Source: CAIZGX01 sp044371675 (GTDB lineage: Bacteria > Bacteroidota > Bacteroidia > Flavobacteriales_D > Sanyastnellaceae). Taken from it: DNA of 64,000 nucleotides. The notes beneath the pieces were generated by a model. That model made no database searches. It was not told where the DNA came from and saw only the letters and a program-made list of their open reading frames with translations. This document shows, one piece after another, positions 46,306-54,040 of this stretch (position 1 is the stretch's first letter; each line of letters begins with the position of its first letter). A program made the position numbers and the translations under genes. The DNA lies in NCBI GenBank assembly GCA_044371675.1, contig JBILTF010000001.1:1-64000 (forward strand). Direction: 5' to 3'.

Positions 46306-47499
46306 TTATTTCGTTTCAATGTATTCATTCAACTCTTCAGTGCTTGAGTCGAAAGTAAAACCTTCACTTACTGTATAGTAATTGTTTTGATCGAAGCAGT
46401 AATCGTATGCGTATTTAGCAAATTCTAAGCGGCTGTCTTCAAATCCAAAAAATTTCATTATTACAAGGATTTGATCTGTTGTGAGGCAATTCGCTTTAGC
46501 TATTTGCTTCGCTGTTGAAAGTTTTGTGTCGTCGAAACCTTTGCTTTCAATACTCTGCTTTGCTTTATCGAAACTTGCTGCATCCATTGAACGCGTGCAA
46601 TTTCCATTTCCGGAAATGGTTGCGTTCGAAGGTTGAGTTGGTGAAGGTTCGCTTGGACGAGTGGTGTGAGCTGGTACCGTTGAATTACTTGAGGAAGACG
46701 ATGTTGTGGTTCTAGTTGTTGTAGTCTTAGTTCCAGAGGTTTGAACATCCATATTCGGAACGTTCATGTTGATTCCCATGTTCATTCCGTCTACGTTGAT
46801 ATTCACTCCAACATTTCCACCTGTGGTTGTGGAATTTGTTTCGTTGACATTGACATTCATTCCGAAGTTAACGCCGTCTGCATTGACATTCATACCAACA
46901 CTTTCACCAGTGGCATTGGGGGTTTCGCTGACATTGACGTTCATTCCCATGTTTACGCCGTCAACATTTATGTTCAAACCAACGTTTCCTCCAGTAGTTG
47001 GTTTGTTGTTCGTTCCTGTTACGGTTGTTGTAGTTGTGGTGCTGGTATTTCCGCTATTCACACTCCCAGTGTTATTCTGAGTTTGAGTTGTGCTAGCGGG
47101 AGCATCGTCTGCAACAGCGAAATCTTTTGCGTTATCGTTGGAAGGATTATTCGTTGTGGCGCCCGAAGAAATTGGGTTTTCCGTGTAATAACGAAGAACA
47201 TATTCCCCTTTTTTGTTTTTCTTAACTTGGTAAGTCACCTCCATTCCAGGATGAAGTGCGAAGTTGTTGTTTGAGAAATCTGCGAGTGTAGCGTCCTGAA
47301 AATCTAAACGTGCTTGGTAGAATTCAGAAGTCAGACCTTGAAGTTTGACATTTGCTTGAGGTGCGCTATTCATGGCTTCGCCGTTTAGGTAAAGTGTGAA
47401 TTTTTCGCCGGCTTCAGAGTAAATAACAGCATTCATTTGTGCGAAAGCGCTTGAAAAAACAAGGATGCTTATGGCAAAAAGGGTAATTTTCTTCATCAT
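46306..47499 (-). CDS. Secreted DUF4476 protein with Asn-rich repeats
   Basis: The 397-residue product has a signal peptide (to about residue 20), a beta-rich N-terminal domain (about 21-108), a Ser/Thr/Asn-rich linker, three 20-residue Asn/Gly repeats (171-190, 199-218, 228-247), a Thr/Ser run (about 255-280), and a C-terminal DUF4476 domain (about 300-395, CTRSMDAASFDKAKQSIESK). DUF4476 has no known function that I can state. It is the first gene of the operon with the CsgG-like and LPP20-like lipoproteins, three bases before the former, so it may be the surface or channel-associated component. Confidence 0.85.
   Translation of the reverse strand: MMKKITLFAISILVFSSAFAQMNAVIYSEAGEKFTLYLNGEAMNSAPQANVKLQGLTSEFYQARLDFQDATLADFSNNNFALHPGMEVTYQVKKNKKGEYVLRYYTENPISSGATTNNPSNDNAKDFAVADDAPASTTQTQNNTGSVNSGNTSTTTTTTVTGTNNKPTTGGNVGLNINVDGVNMGMNVNVSETPNATGESVGMNVNADGVNFGMNVNVNETNSTTTGGNVGVNINVDGMNMGINMNVPNMDVQTSGTKTTTTRTTTSSSSSNSTVPAHTTRPSEPSPTQPSNATISGNGNCTRSMDAASFDKAKQSIESKGFDDTKLSTAKQIAKANCLTTDQILVIMKFFGFEDSRLEFAKYAYDYCFDQNNYYTVSEGFTFDSSTEELNEYIETK
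46759..46989 (-). repeat. Three 20-residue Asn/Gly repeats in the DUF4476 protein
   Basis: The units follow the pattern xVGxNxNxDGxNxGxNxNV and recur every 28-29 residues, separated by Thr/Glu/Asn linkers. Alternating small/polar and hydrophobic residues suggest short beta-strands. A solenoid or amyloid-like stack is possible but unproven. Confidence 0.8.
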
Positions 47500-47601
47500 T
47501 CTTACTAAGTTTTAGGTGCGTAAATTTAGTTATGTTTTTACCTGTATAAAAGTTTATGCCAAAAAATAAAATCTTAGGAAACAGATGCTAAGTGTATTCG
47601 C

Positions 47602-47609
47602 TAACTTTG
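47602..47609 (+). promoter_or_regulatory. TAnnTTTG -7 box of the saccharopine dehydrogenase-like gene
   Basis: TAACTTTG ends 6 bases before the ATG at 47616 and 12 bases before the ATG at 47622, so transcription should start at or just before the coding region. Confidence 0.45.
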
Positions 47610-47621
47610 TTTTCGATGGAA

Positions 47622-48926
47622 ATGAAGAAAATTATACTGTTCGGCGCTGGGAGAAGTGCGCGCCATTTGGTTTCTTTTTTGGTTGAAGGAGCTATAGCTG
47701 GAAAGTGGAATGTTGTTGTCGCGGACACGAATGTTGCACATTGGATTGATGAATATGGTTATTTGGAGCAAGTGGAATTTATGGTAGGCGATGCGAGCGA
47801 TGCAGCTTTCCGCCAAGGATTAATTGCTCATTCAAGTCTTGTTATATCTATGCTTCCAGCCTTTATGCATGCGGAAGTTGTTCGTGATTGCATTAACTTT
47901 CATGTTCACGTTTTTACCCCGAGTTATGTAAATCCTGAAGTAAACGCGATGCACGATCGTGCAGTACAAGAGGGTGTTTTAGTGTTGAATGAAATGGGCG
48001 TTGATCCTGGAATAGATCATATTTCGGCGATGGAGATTATTCATCGTTTGAAAGAACAAGGCGCAGAAATTACATCTTTCGAATCATACACAGGAGGACT
48101 TGTTGCTCCGCAGAGCGATAATAATCTTTGGGGGTATAAAATCGCATGGAATCCACGAAACATCATTCTAGCAGGTAGTTCAGGACATGCCATGTTTAGA
48201 GAAGATAACAAACTTCGAATGGTTCCTTATTACAATTTGTTCGATGAAGTTGATACTGTTGTTGCGAGTGATGGCGTTCGTTACGATGCTTACGCCAACA
48301 GAAATTCCATTCATTACATAGAATTGTATGGCTTGGAGAATGTGCGAAAATTAGTGAGGGGTACTCTTAGAAAGCGAGGGTATTGCAGTGGCTGGTCTTT
48401 TTTAGTGAAGAATGGATTCACGAATGATGACACGAAAATTCCTGCAGGATGTTTTTCAACATGGTCTGAACTATCTCAGTCTTTACTTGGAGTGAACTTC
48501 AATATAAAAAATGAAAGTCAGGAAATAGCTGCAATGCTCAATGAGATTGGTATTTTTAGTGAAGAATTTTTGTTGAATGAGGAGCAAACCTGCGCTCAGC
48601 ATTTGCAACAGTTACTCGAGAAGAAATGGGTGTTGAAGGAAGGTGATCGTGACATGATTGTGATGGTACATAAGTTTGGATATTCTCTGAATGGAAAAAA
48701 CTTTATGCTGAACTCGTCTATGGTTTTGGAGGGTGACGATGAATTCAAGACGGCCATGTCGAAGACTGTGGGTATGCCTATTGCCTTTGCGGTTGAGCGA
48801 TTATTCAAAGGAGATTTTTCTTCACGAGGGGTTCAAATTCCTGTCCTTCGAGAATTCTACGAACCTTTACTTAACGATTTAAAGAATATTGGAATTTCCT
48901 TTGTTGAAACAGTTGAAGAAGTATGA
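47622..48926 (+). CDS. Saccharopine dehydrogenase family protein
   Basis: The 434 residues begin with a Rossmann motif KKIILFGAGRSARHLV, followed by VVADTN and LVISMLPAFMHAEVV, and then the C-terminal saccharopine-dehydrogenase domain with NEMGVDPGIDHISAM and the glycine-rich SYTGGLVAPQSDNNLWGYK. Relatives in Bacteroidota are annotated as glutamate-forming saccharopine reductase (LYS9-like), acting in lysine degradation or synthesis. No lysine-ketoglutarate reductase neighbour is in view. ATG 47616 or 47622 could be used; the -7 box favours the later one. The stop overlaps the next gene by four bases. Confidence 0.87.
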   Translation: MKKIILFGAGRSARHLVSFLVEGAIAGKWNVVVADTNVAHWIDEYGYLEQVEFMVGDASDAAFRQGLIAHSSLVISMLPAFMHAEVVRDCINFHVHVFTPSYVNPEVNAMHDRAVQEGVLVLNEMGVDPGIDHISAMEIIHRLKEQGAEITSFESYTGGLVAPQSDNNLWGYKIAWNPRNIILAGSSGHAMFREDNKLRMVPYYNLFDEVDTVVASDGVRYDAYANRNSIHYIELYGLENVRKLVRGTLRKRGYCSGWSFLVKNGFTNDDTKIPAGCFSTWSELSQSLLGVNFNIKNESQEIAAMLNEIGIFSEEFLLNEEQTCAQHLQQLLEKKWVLKEGDRDMIVMVHKFGYSLNGKNFMLNSSMVLEGDDEFKTAMSKTVGMPIAFAVERLFKGDFSSRGVQIPVLREFYEPLLNDLKNIGISFVETVEEV

Positions 48927-49471
48927 AGCAACTGATTTTTCTACTTTCTTTTATCCCGCTCAGCATATGGAGTCAGGAGTATCGAAAATGTCCTAGTTTT
49001 AATTCGGAGGAAAAGTGGAAAAATCTAGAAGCATTTGCTGAAAATGAAAAGGTTGTTTTAAATCTTTTGGAGTGGTTGACTTCAACACCACCAACAGAGC
49101 AGCTGATAGAGCGAAGCTCGGCAAGTATTTTTGTCATGGAGTGGGTCACAAAGAACCCAAATTTTAAAGTAAATGTTGAGGTAGGACCTTATTCAGAATA
49201 TTTTTTTACAGAGGATCTGATGTTAGGTTATTTGTTTGGCAATGTCCTTTATGCGATAAAGCATGAAAGTAAAGTAAAGCCAGAAGTTCAGCGTTTGGCA
49301 GGATTGAAAACATTTTTGTTCGTGGTAGAACATTCAGAATTGTATTCGAAGAATAGAATTTTCAAGGCGTTGCTTCGAGCAAATAGAAAAGGCGAGTTAA
49401 TCGAATTTGATAATCAGATGTGGTTGAACTATAAGTCACACGCATTGTTATCACTAGAGAAATTAAATTAG
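48923..49471 (+). CDS. Small secreted protein, unknown
   Basis: This 182-residue product has a signal peptide ending SIWSQ and no domain I recognise. The mature protein is largely helical by pattern, with a Trp-rich start (EKWKNLEAF, NLLEWLTS, VMEWVTKN). It overlaps the saccharopine dehydrogenase-like gene by four bases and ends one base before ispH, so it is translated as part of that operon. It is probably periplasmic. Confidence 0.75.
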   Translation: MKQLIFLLSFIPLSIWSQEYRKCPSFNSEEKWKNLEAFAENEKVVLNLLEWLTSTPPTEQLIERSSASIFVMEWVTKNPNFKVNVEVGPYSEYFFTEDLMLGYLFGNVLYAIKHESKVKPEVQRLAGLKTFLFVVEHSELYSKNRIFKALLRANRKGELIEFDNQMWLNYKSHALLSLEKLN

Positions 49472-49472
49472 A

Positions 49473-50681
49473 ATGAAGAAGTTCGAGGTTCCAGCCCATT
49501 ATCGTTCAACAATTCTTGGACGAATAAAAGAAATTCGCAAAGTAAATGATCCCCGCAAGAAGGATCATTCTCCTTTTGTCTTCCAAATTGGAAAAACGGA
49601 AATCGTAATACCTCGTCATTTTGGATTTTGTTACGGTGTGGAAAACGCCATCGAAATTGCCTTTGGAACAGTTGCAGAAAATCCAGGAAAACGGATTTTT
49701 CTACTGGGTGAAATGATACACAATCCTCAAGTGAATGAAGATTTACTGGCTGAAGGAATTGAATTTTTAGTGGATAACCAGGGGAATAGATTGATTGATT
49801 TTTCAACTTTGACTTCAGATGATATTGTAATAACGCCTGCTTTCGGAACTACAGTGGAAATGGCGGCGGAGCTGGCACAGTTGGGAGTGCATTTGGAAAG
49901 ATACAATACAACTTGTCCATTCGTTGAAAAGGTTTGGAAGCGTTCTGCCGAGTTAGGAAATCGTGGCTATACTCTTGTTGTTCATGGAAAGTATCTGCAT
50001 GAAGAGACACGAGCAACGTTTTCGCATGCGGCAGAAACAGGTCCTGTTGTTGTTGTTCGAGACAGGAAAGAAGCTGAATTGCTTGCCAAGTACATTCGGA
50101 AAGAATTGAGCGAAGAGCAGTTTGAAATAGACTTCGCGAAGAAATATTCAAGAGGCTTTTCAATTTCAAAGGATTTGCAAAAAATTGGAGTGGTAAATCA
50201 GACCACTATGCTAGCAACTGAAACACAAGAAATTGCGGCATATTTAAGAGATGTTGTTGTAAAAATGTATGGTGAAGAAGCCACTACTGATACGCGCGAC
50301 ACCCTGTGCTATGCCACTAACGACAATCAGAATGCGACATTGGGCGTATTGGATAGTGGAGCGCAGTTGGCACTAGTGGTCGGCGGTTTCAATTCGTCAA
50401 ACACGATTCAGATAGCTACAATTTTAGGGGAGAAGATGCCGGTTTATTTTGTTCGAAATGCCGATGATCTTATTTCGAACCAGAAAGCAATCGTTTTCAA
50501 TTATTCAAATTTGAAGGAAGAGGAGATTATCCCTTCTCTTCTTTTTGAAGAAAATTTGAAGCTAATCGTAACGAGTGGAGCCTCTTGTCCAGACAGAACT
50601 GTTGATCTTGTCATTCAAAAAATTGTCGATTGGCGCGGGGAATCCGAGTCCATAGAAGCCGTCCTCGAAGGGCGCATATAA
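49473..50681 (+). CDS. ispH: 4-hydroxy-3-methylbut-2-enyl diphosphate reductase, long form
   Basis: IspH is the last MEP-pathway enzyme, making IPP and DMAPP with a 4Fe-4S cluster. The 402 residues contain the three cluster cysteines in HFGFCYGVENA, NTTCPFVEKVW and SGASCPDRTVD, plus MIHNPQVNE, HGKYLHEETRAT and VVNQTTMLATET. It is about 85 residues longer than E. coli IspH because of an N-terminal extension of about 45 residues and internal insertions, similar to the cyanobacterial/plant length class. It supplies precursors for the carotenoid genes downstream in this window. Confidence 0.95.
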   Translation: MKKFEVPAHYRSTILGRIKEIRKVNDPRKKDHSPFVFQIGKTEIVIPRHFGFCYGVENAIEIAFGTVAENPGKRIFLLGEMIHNPQVNEDLLAEGIEFLVDNQGNRLIDFSTLTSDDIVITPAFGTTVEMAAELAQLGVHLERYNTTCPFVEKVWKRSAELGNRGYTLVVHGKYLHEETRATFSHAAETGPVVVVRDRKEAELLAKYIRKELSEEQFEIDFAKKYSRGFSISKDLQKIGVVNQTTMLATETQEIAAYLRDVVVKMYGEEATTDTRDTLCYATNDNQNATLGVLDSGAQLALVVGGFNSSNTIQIATILGEKMPVYFVRNADDLISNQKAIVFNYSNLKEEEIIPSLLFEENLKLIVTSGASCPDRTVDLVIQKIVDWRGESESIEAVLEGRI

Positions 50682-50720
50682 AGTGAATAATTCGCGGCAC
50701 TCATTCGGTGCGTTCTGTTG

Positions 50721-50728
50721 TAAATTTG
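50721..50728 (+). promoter_or_regulatory. TAnnTTTG -7 box directly before mutL
   Basis: TAAATTTG ends four bases upstream of the mutL ATG. If used, mutL mRNA would be leaderless or nearly so. No TTG was found at the -33 distance. Confidence 0.4.
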
Positions 50729-50732
50729 AAAG

Positions 50733-52514
50733 ATGAATAGTTCGGGTGTCATACAATTACTGTCTGATCAAGTTTCCAATCAAATTGCTGCTGGAGAAGT
50801 GGTTCAGCGTCCTTCGTCTGTTGTGAAGGAGTTAGTGGAGAATGCTGTAGACGCTGAAGCCACGCAAGTGCGTGTTGTGATAAAAGATTCAGGAAAGACC
50901 CTTATTCAAGTGGTTGATGATGGAAAAGGAATGAGTGAAGTTGATGCGCAGCTTTGTTTTGAGCGTCATGCAACTTCAAAAATTCGAAAGGCAGAAGATC
51001 TTTTCAATATTACTACAAAAGGATTCCGTGGAGAGGCTTTGGCAAGTATTGCTTCTGTTGCGCAGGTTGAGTTGATTACCAAGCGCGAAGAGGATGAGAA
51101 AGGCGTGCGTATTGAAATTGATGGTGGAAAGTTGTTAGCGAATGAATCTGTTGAAGCGTCGAAAGGATCTGTTTTTTCGGTTCGAAATTTATTCTTCAAT
51201 ATACCCGCACGACGATATTTTTTGAAAACCGATGCGATTGAGTTTCGGCATATTATTGATGAATTTGAACGCGTAGCTCTGACACATCCCGATGTTCATT
51301 TTGTCCTAACGCACAATGGAAATGTCGTTTTCGATTTGCCCAAATCAAATTTGAAACAGCGATTGGTTCATGTGTTTGGAAGCAAATACAACGATCAGCT
51401 TATTCAGTTAGATGAAGACACAGAGATTGTTCGTATTTCTGGTTTCGTTGGAAGACCCGAGATAGCCAAGCGAACACGAGGAGATCAATATTTTTTTGTA
51501 AATCAACGCTTCATTAAAAGTCCTTTTTTGAATCATGCGGTTCAACAGGCTTACGATCAAATTCTTCCTTCAGGAAGTTTCCCTTTTTATTTAATTGCTC
51601 TAGACGTTCCGCCTTCATCAATAGATATTAATATTCATCCGACGAAGACGGAAATTAAGTTTCAAGATGAACGTAGCATTCACGCTATGCTGCATGCTGC
51701 GGTGAGAAGGGGGTTGGGAAAAAATCAGGTTGCACCTTCGCTCGATTTCGAGCAAGAAAATATTCCATTGACACAAGCGAGCTCAGGATCTGTGCGCATT
51801 CCTCAGGTAGATGTTGATCACGATTTCAATCCATTTCAAAAGTCTGATTCGTGGCAACAAAAGTCGCGCAATTGGATGGAACAATTTGCGCAAGCTGGAT
51901 TCGGATTCGAAAAGGAGAGTGAAGTTCAGCAAGAGCAAATCGAATTCGATTCAGATGATTGGGAAGGTGGTGTTCCGTTTCAAATTGGAAGAGTTATTAT
52001 TGGCTGCGAAATAAATTCCGAGTTAAAGATGTTTCATCAAACTCGCCTGCATTGGCAAGTGCTGTTTGAAGAACATTCGAATCAGAATAGTCATTCATTT
52101 GTTGCGCAGCAATTGTTATTCCCCATTCAATTGCATGTTCAACCAAAGGATATTCCCTTGCTTCAAACTCACGATGTATTATTGGCTTCGTTCGGATTTG
52201 AATTGAATTTGGAAGGAGAGCCTGAGATTATTGCTGCCCCTGAAAGCCTTGATGAGCAGGCGGCTTTGAATTTTATAGAATTGGTTTTGGAGAGTTTAAG
52301 AATGGGCGTTGAAGGACCAGATTTGCGAATGAATTTATTGAAAGATTATACGCGCAGATTGTCTGTGCGGAAAGGCCAAATGTTAACGTTGCCAGAGATG
52401 ATAGATATGTTGGTTCGCTGGAACGCATGCGAGAATAAAAATTTCGCGCCTGATGGAAAGTCCATTGCCTTGACATTTGGAATAGATTATTTAGAAGATC
52501 AATTAGGAAAATAA
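50733..52514 (+). CDS. mutL: DNA mismatch repair protein MutL
   Basis: MutL couples mismatch recognition by MutS to strand excision. The 593 residues carry the N-terminal GHKL ATPase: IAAGEVVQRPSSVVKELVENAVDA (in part, with the catalytic Glu), DDGKGM, RHATSK and TKGFRGEALASIASV, and the transducer motif INIHPTKTEIKF. The linker is Gln/Asp-rich (about 345-420). In the C-terminal domain, the endonuclease motif DQHAAHER is replaced by HQTRLHWQ at about residue 436, and only ACENKNFAPDG remains of the downstream Cys motif. The nuclease activity may therefore be absent. Confidence 0.94.
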   Translation: MNSSGVIQLLSDQVSNQIAAGEVVQRPSSVVKELVENAVDAEATQVRVVIKDSGKTLIQVVDDGKGMSEVDAQLCFERHATSKIRKAEDLFNITTKGFRGEALASIASVAQVELITKREEDEKGVRIEIDGGKLLANESVEASKGSVFSVRNLFFNIPARRYFLKTDAIEFRHIIDEFERVALTHPDVHFVLTHNGNVVFDLPKSNLKQRLVHVFGSKYNDQLIQLDEDTEIVRISGFVGRPEIAKRTRGDQYFFVNQRFIKSPFLNHAVQQAYDQILPSGSFPFYLIALDVPPSSIDINIHPTKTEIKFQDERSIHAMLHAAVRRGLGKNQVAPSLDFEQENIPLTQASSGSVRIPQVDVDHDFNPFQKSDSWQQKSRNWMEQFAQAGFGFEKESEVQQEQIEFDSDDWEGGVPFQIGRVIIGCEINSELKMFHQTRLHWQVLFEEHSNQNSHSFVAQQLLFPIQLHVQPKDIPLLQTHDVLLASFGFELNLEGEPEIIAAPESLDEQAALNFIELVLESLRMGVEGPDLRMNLLKDYTRRLSVRKGQMLTLPEMIDMLVRWNACENKNFAPDGKSIALTFGIDYLEDQLGK

Positions 52515-52520
52515 AGCACT

Positions 52521-53225
52521 ATGAGAATGAATCTTACTCCGGCGGTTAAGAACATAATAATTATTAATGTTCTTATTTACTTGGCCTGTTTCGTTGTTCC
52601 TGGATTGAACGACGCTTTAACTGGTTATTATTTTTCAAGTCCGAATTTCCGTCCATGGCAGATTGTTACGCATATGTTCATGCATTCGCAATATGATTTC
52701 ACCCACATATTTTTTAATATGTACGCATTATATTTATTTGGAACGGCGCTTGAAAATTATTGGGGTACGAAGAAATTTATTATCTATTACATGACCTGCG
52801 GAGTCGGAGCATTTTTCTTGCACATGGGCGTGAGTTATTTGGAAATTCAGAAGATGATGCAAGTCCTTTCTGATAAAGAAGTTTATCAGGTAATGATTAC
52901 AGGATTGGAAGAGGGAAGAGCATACAGAGTTCAAATGGTTGAATTGTATTCTGCAATAAATACCGGCGTAGTAGGTGCTTCAGGCGCTGTATTCGGCGTC
53001 TTGTTGGGATTCGGAATGTTATTCCCGAATACAGAGTTGATGTTATTGTTTCCGCCTATTCCGCTTAAAGCGAAATATTTCGTGATGATTTATGGTGCCA
53101 TTGAATTCTATTTAGCTATGCGTCAAACTACTGGCGACAACGTGGCGCATTATGCGCATTTAGGTGGTATGCTTTTCGGTTATCTTCTGCTTAAGTATTG
53201 GCAGAAAAATTCGAAAGTATGGTAA
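52521..53225 (+). CDS. Rhomboid family intramembrane serine protease (first of tandem)
   Basis: Rhomboids cleave transmembrane segments inside the membrane. The 234 residues have about six hydrophobic segments, the HxxxN of loop/TM2 (THIFFNMYAL), the catalytic Ser in GVVGASGAVFGVL and the catalytic His in YAHLGGMLFG. A charged insertion (about 112-142) lies before the Ser helix. It is six bases after mutL and overlaps the second rhomboid by seven bases. Confidence 0.93.
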   Translation: MRMNLTPAVKNIIIINVLIYLACFVVPGLNDALTGYYFSSPNFRPWQIVTHMFMHSQYDFTHIFFNMYALYLFGTALENYWGTKKFIIYYMTCGVGAFFLHMGVSYLEIQKMMQVLSDKEVYQVMITGLEEGRAYRVQMVELYSAINTGVVGASGAVFGVLLGFGMLFPNTELMLLFPPIPLKAKYFVMIYGAIEFYLAMRQTTGDNVAHYAHLGGMLFGYLLLKYWQKNSKVW

Positions 53226-54040
53226 ACCGTTTTCGCGCGACTTCTATTGGATTAAAATTATTGTGCGCGGTGTTGGCATTTGGTTTTATAGTGCGTTTAG
53301 TTGTTGTTCTACTTTCAGTTAATTCCAGCGGGGCTGCGGATGTTGCAGTATTTGATGCTTACGTTGGTTTTTCAACGAAAAGTGATTCAGTATCTTGGTT
53401 TTGGACATGGTTGACTTATAGTTTTTTTCATGCAGAGGTTAGTCATTTCATTTGGAATTATCTCTTGTTGTTGCTCTTGATTTTTTGGTCCAAGGAACGC
53501 TATACCGGATTTAGTGCTTTGAAATATTGGATAGCTGGTGCCGCAGGCGGATTAGCCTTTCTTTTATGCATTGAAAAGGAGTTATCGCTCATTGGAGCTT
53601 CTTCGGGAATAACCGCCCTTTGGGTGGGTTGGTTATTTTTCAATTTTGGAAAGAATGGAGAAAGAGGCTTGTCTTTTTGGTTAGGATGCGCTGTCTTTTT
53701 ATTTTTGGAAGTCGTTGACATTGCGAATTACGAAGCTCGGAACTTGTCGCTTTTTGCACATATTGGCGGAGCGCTTGGTGGAATGTTAGTGGCAGTGTCG
53801 GAAAAATATAATTGGGTTGAAATGAATTGGATTGAAAAGATATTTTCGTGGTTTAAGCCTTCGCCGAAACTTACAGTCAAGCGCAGCAATAAACGGTTCC
53901 AAACAGATGATGAGTTTAATGCAGAGCGTAAATTGAGAGAAGATTATTTGAACTCAATTTTAGACAAAATTTCACGTTCGGGATTTGAGAGTCTATCCGT
54001 AAAAGAAAAACAGTTTCTAGAGCAACACAAAGAGAAGTAA
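53219..54040 (+). CDS. Rhomboid family intramembrane serine protease (second of tandem)
   Basis: The 273-residue protein keeps HFIWNY (HxxxN), the Ser in LIGASSGITAL and the His in FAHIGGALGG, with about six transmembrane helices. The C-terminal cytoplasmic tail (about 215-273) is charged and helical, of a type seen on Bacteroidota rhomboids. ATG 53219 lies inside the end of the first rhomboid gene; a TTG at 53198 is less likely. The two proteases are clearly diverged, so this is an old duplication or two distinct subfamilies. Confidence 0.9.
   Translation: MVNRFRATSIGLKLLCAVLAFGFIVRLVVVLLSVNSSGAADVAVFDAYVGFSTKSDSVSWFWTWLTYSFFHAEVSHFIWNYLLLLLLIFWSKERYTGFSALKYWIAGAAGGLAFLLCIEKELSLIGASSGITALWVGWLFFNFGKNGERGLSFWLGCAVFLFLEVVDIANYEARNLSLFAHIGGALGGMLVAVSEKYNWVEMNWIEKIFSWFKPSPKLTVKRSNKRFQTDDEFNAERKLREDYLNSILDKISRSGFESLSVKEKQFLEQHKEK

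Noticed and set aside
46741..47274. Plus-strand open frame of 177 codons opposite the DUF4476 gene
   Set aside because: Its Val/His/Ile repeats are the antisense reading of the Asn/Gly repeats; the minus-strand gene has a signal peptide and operon context.
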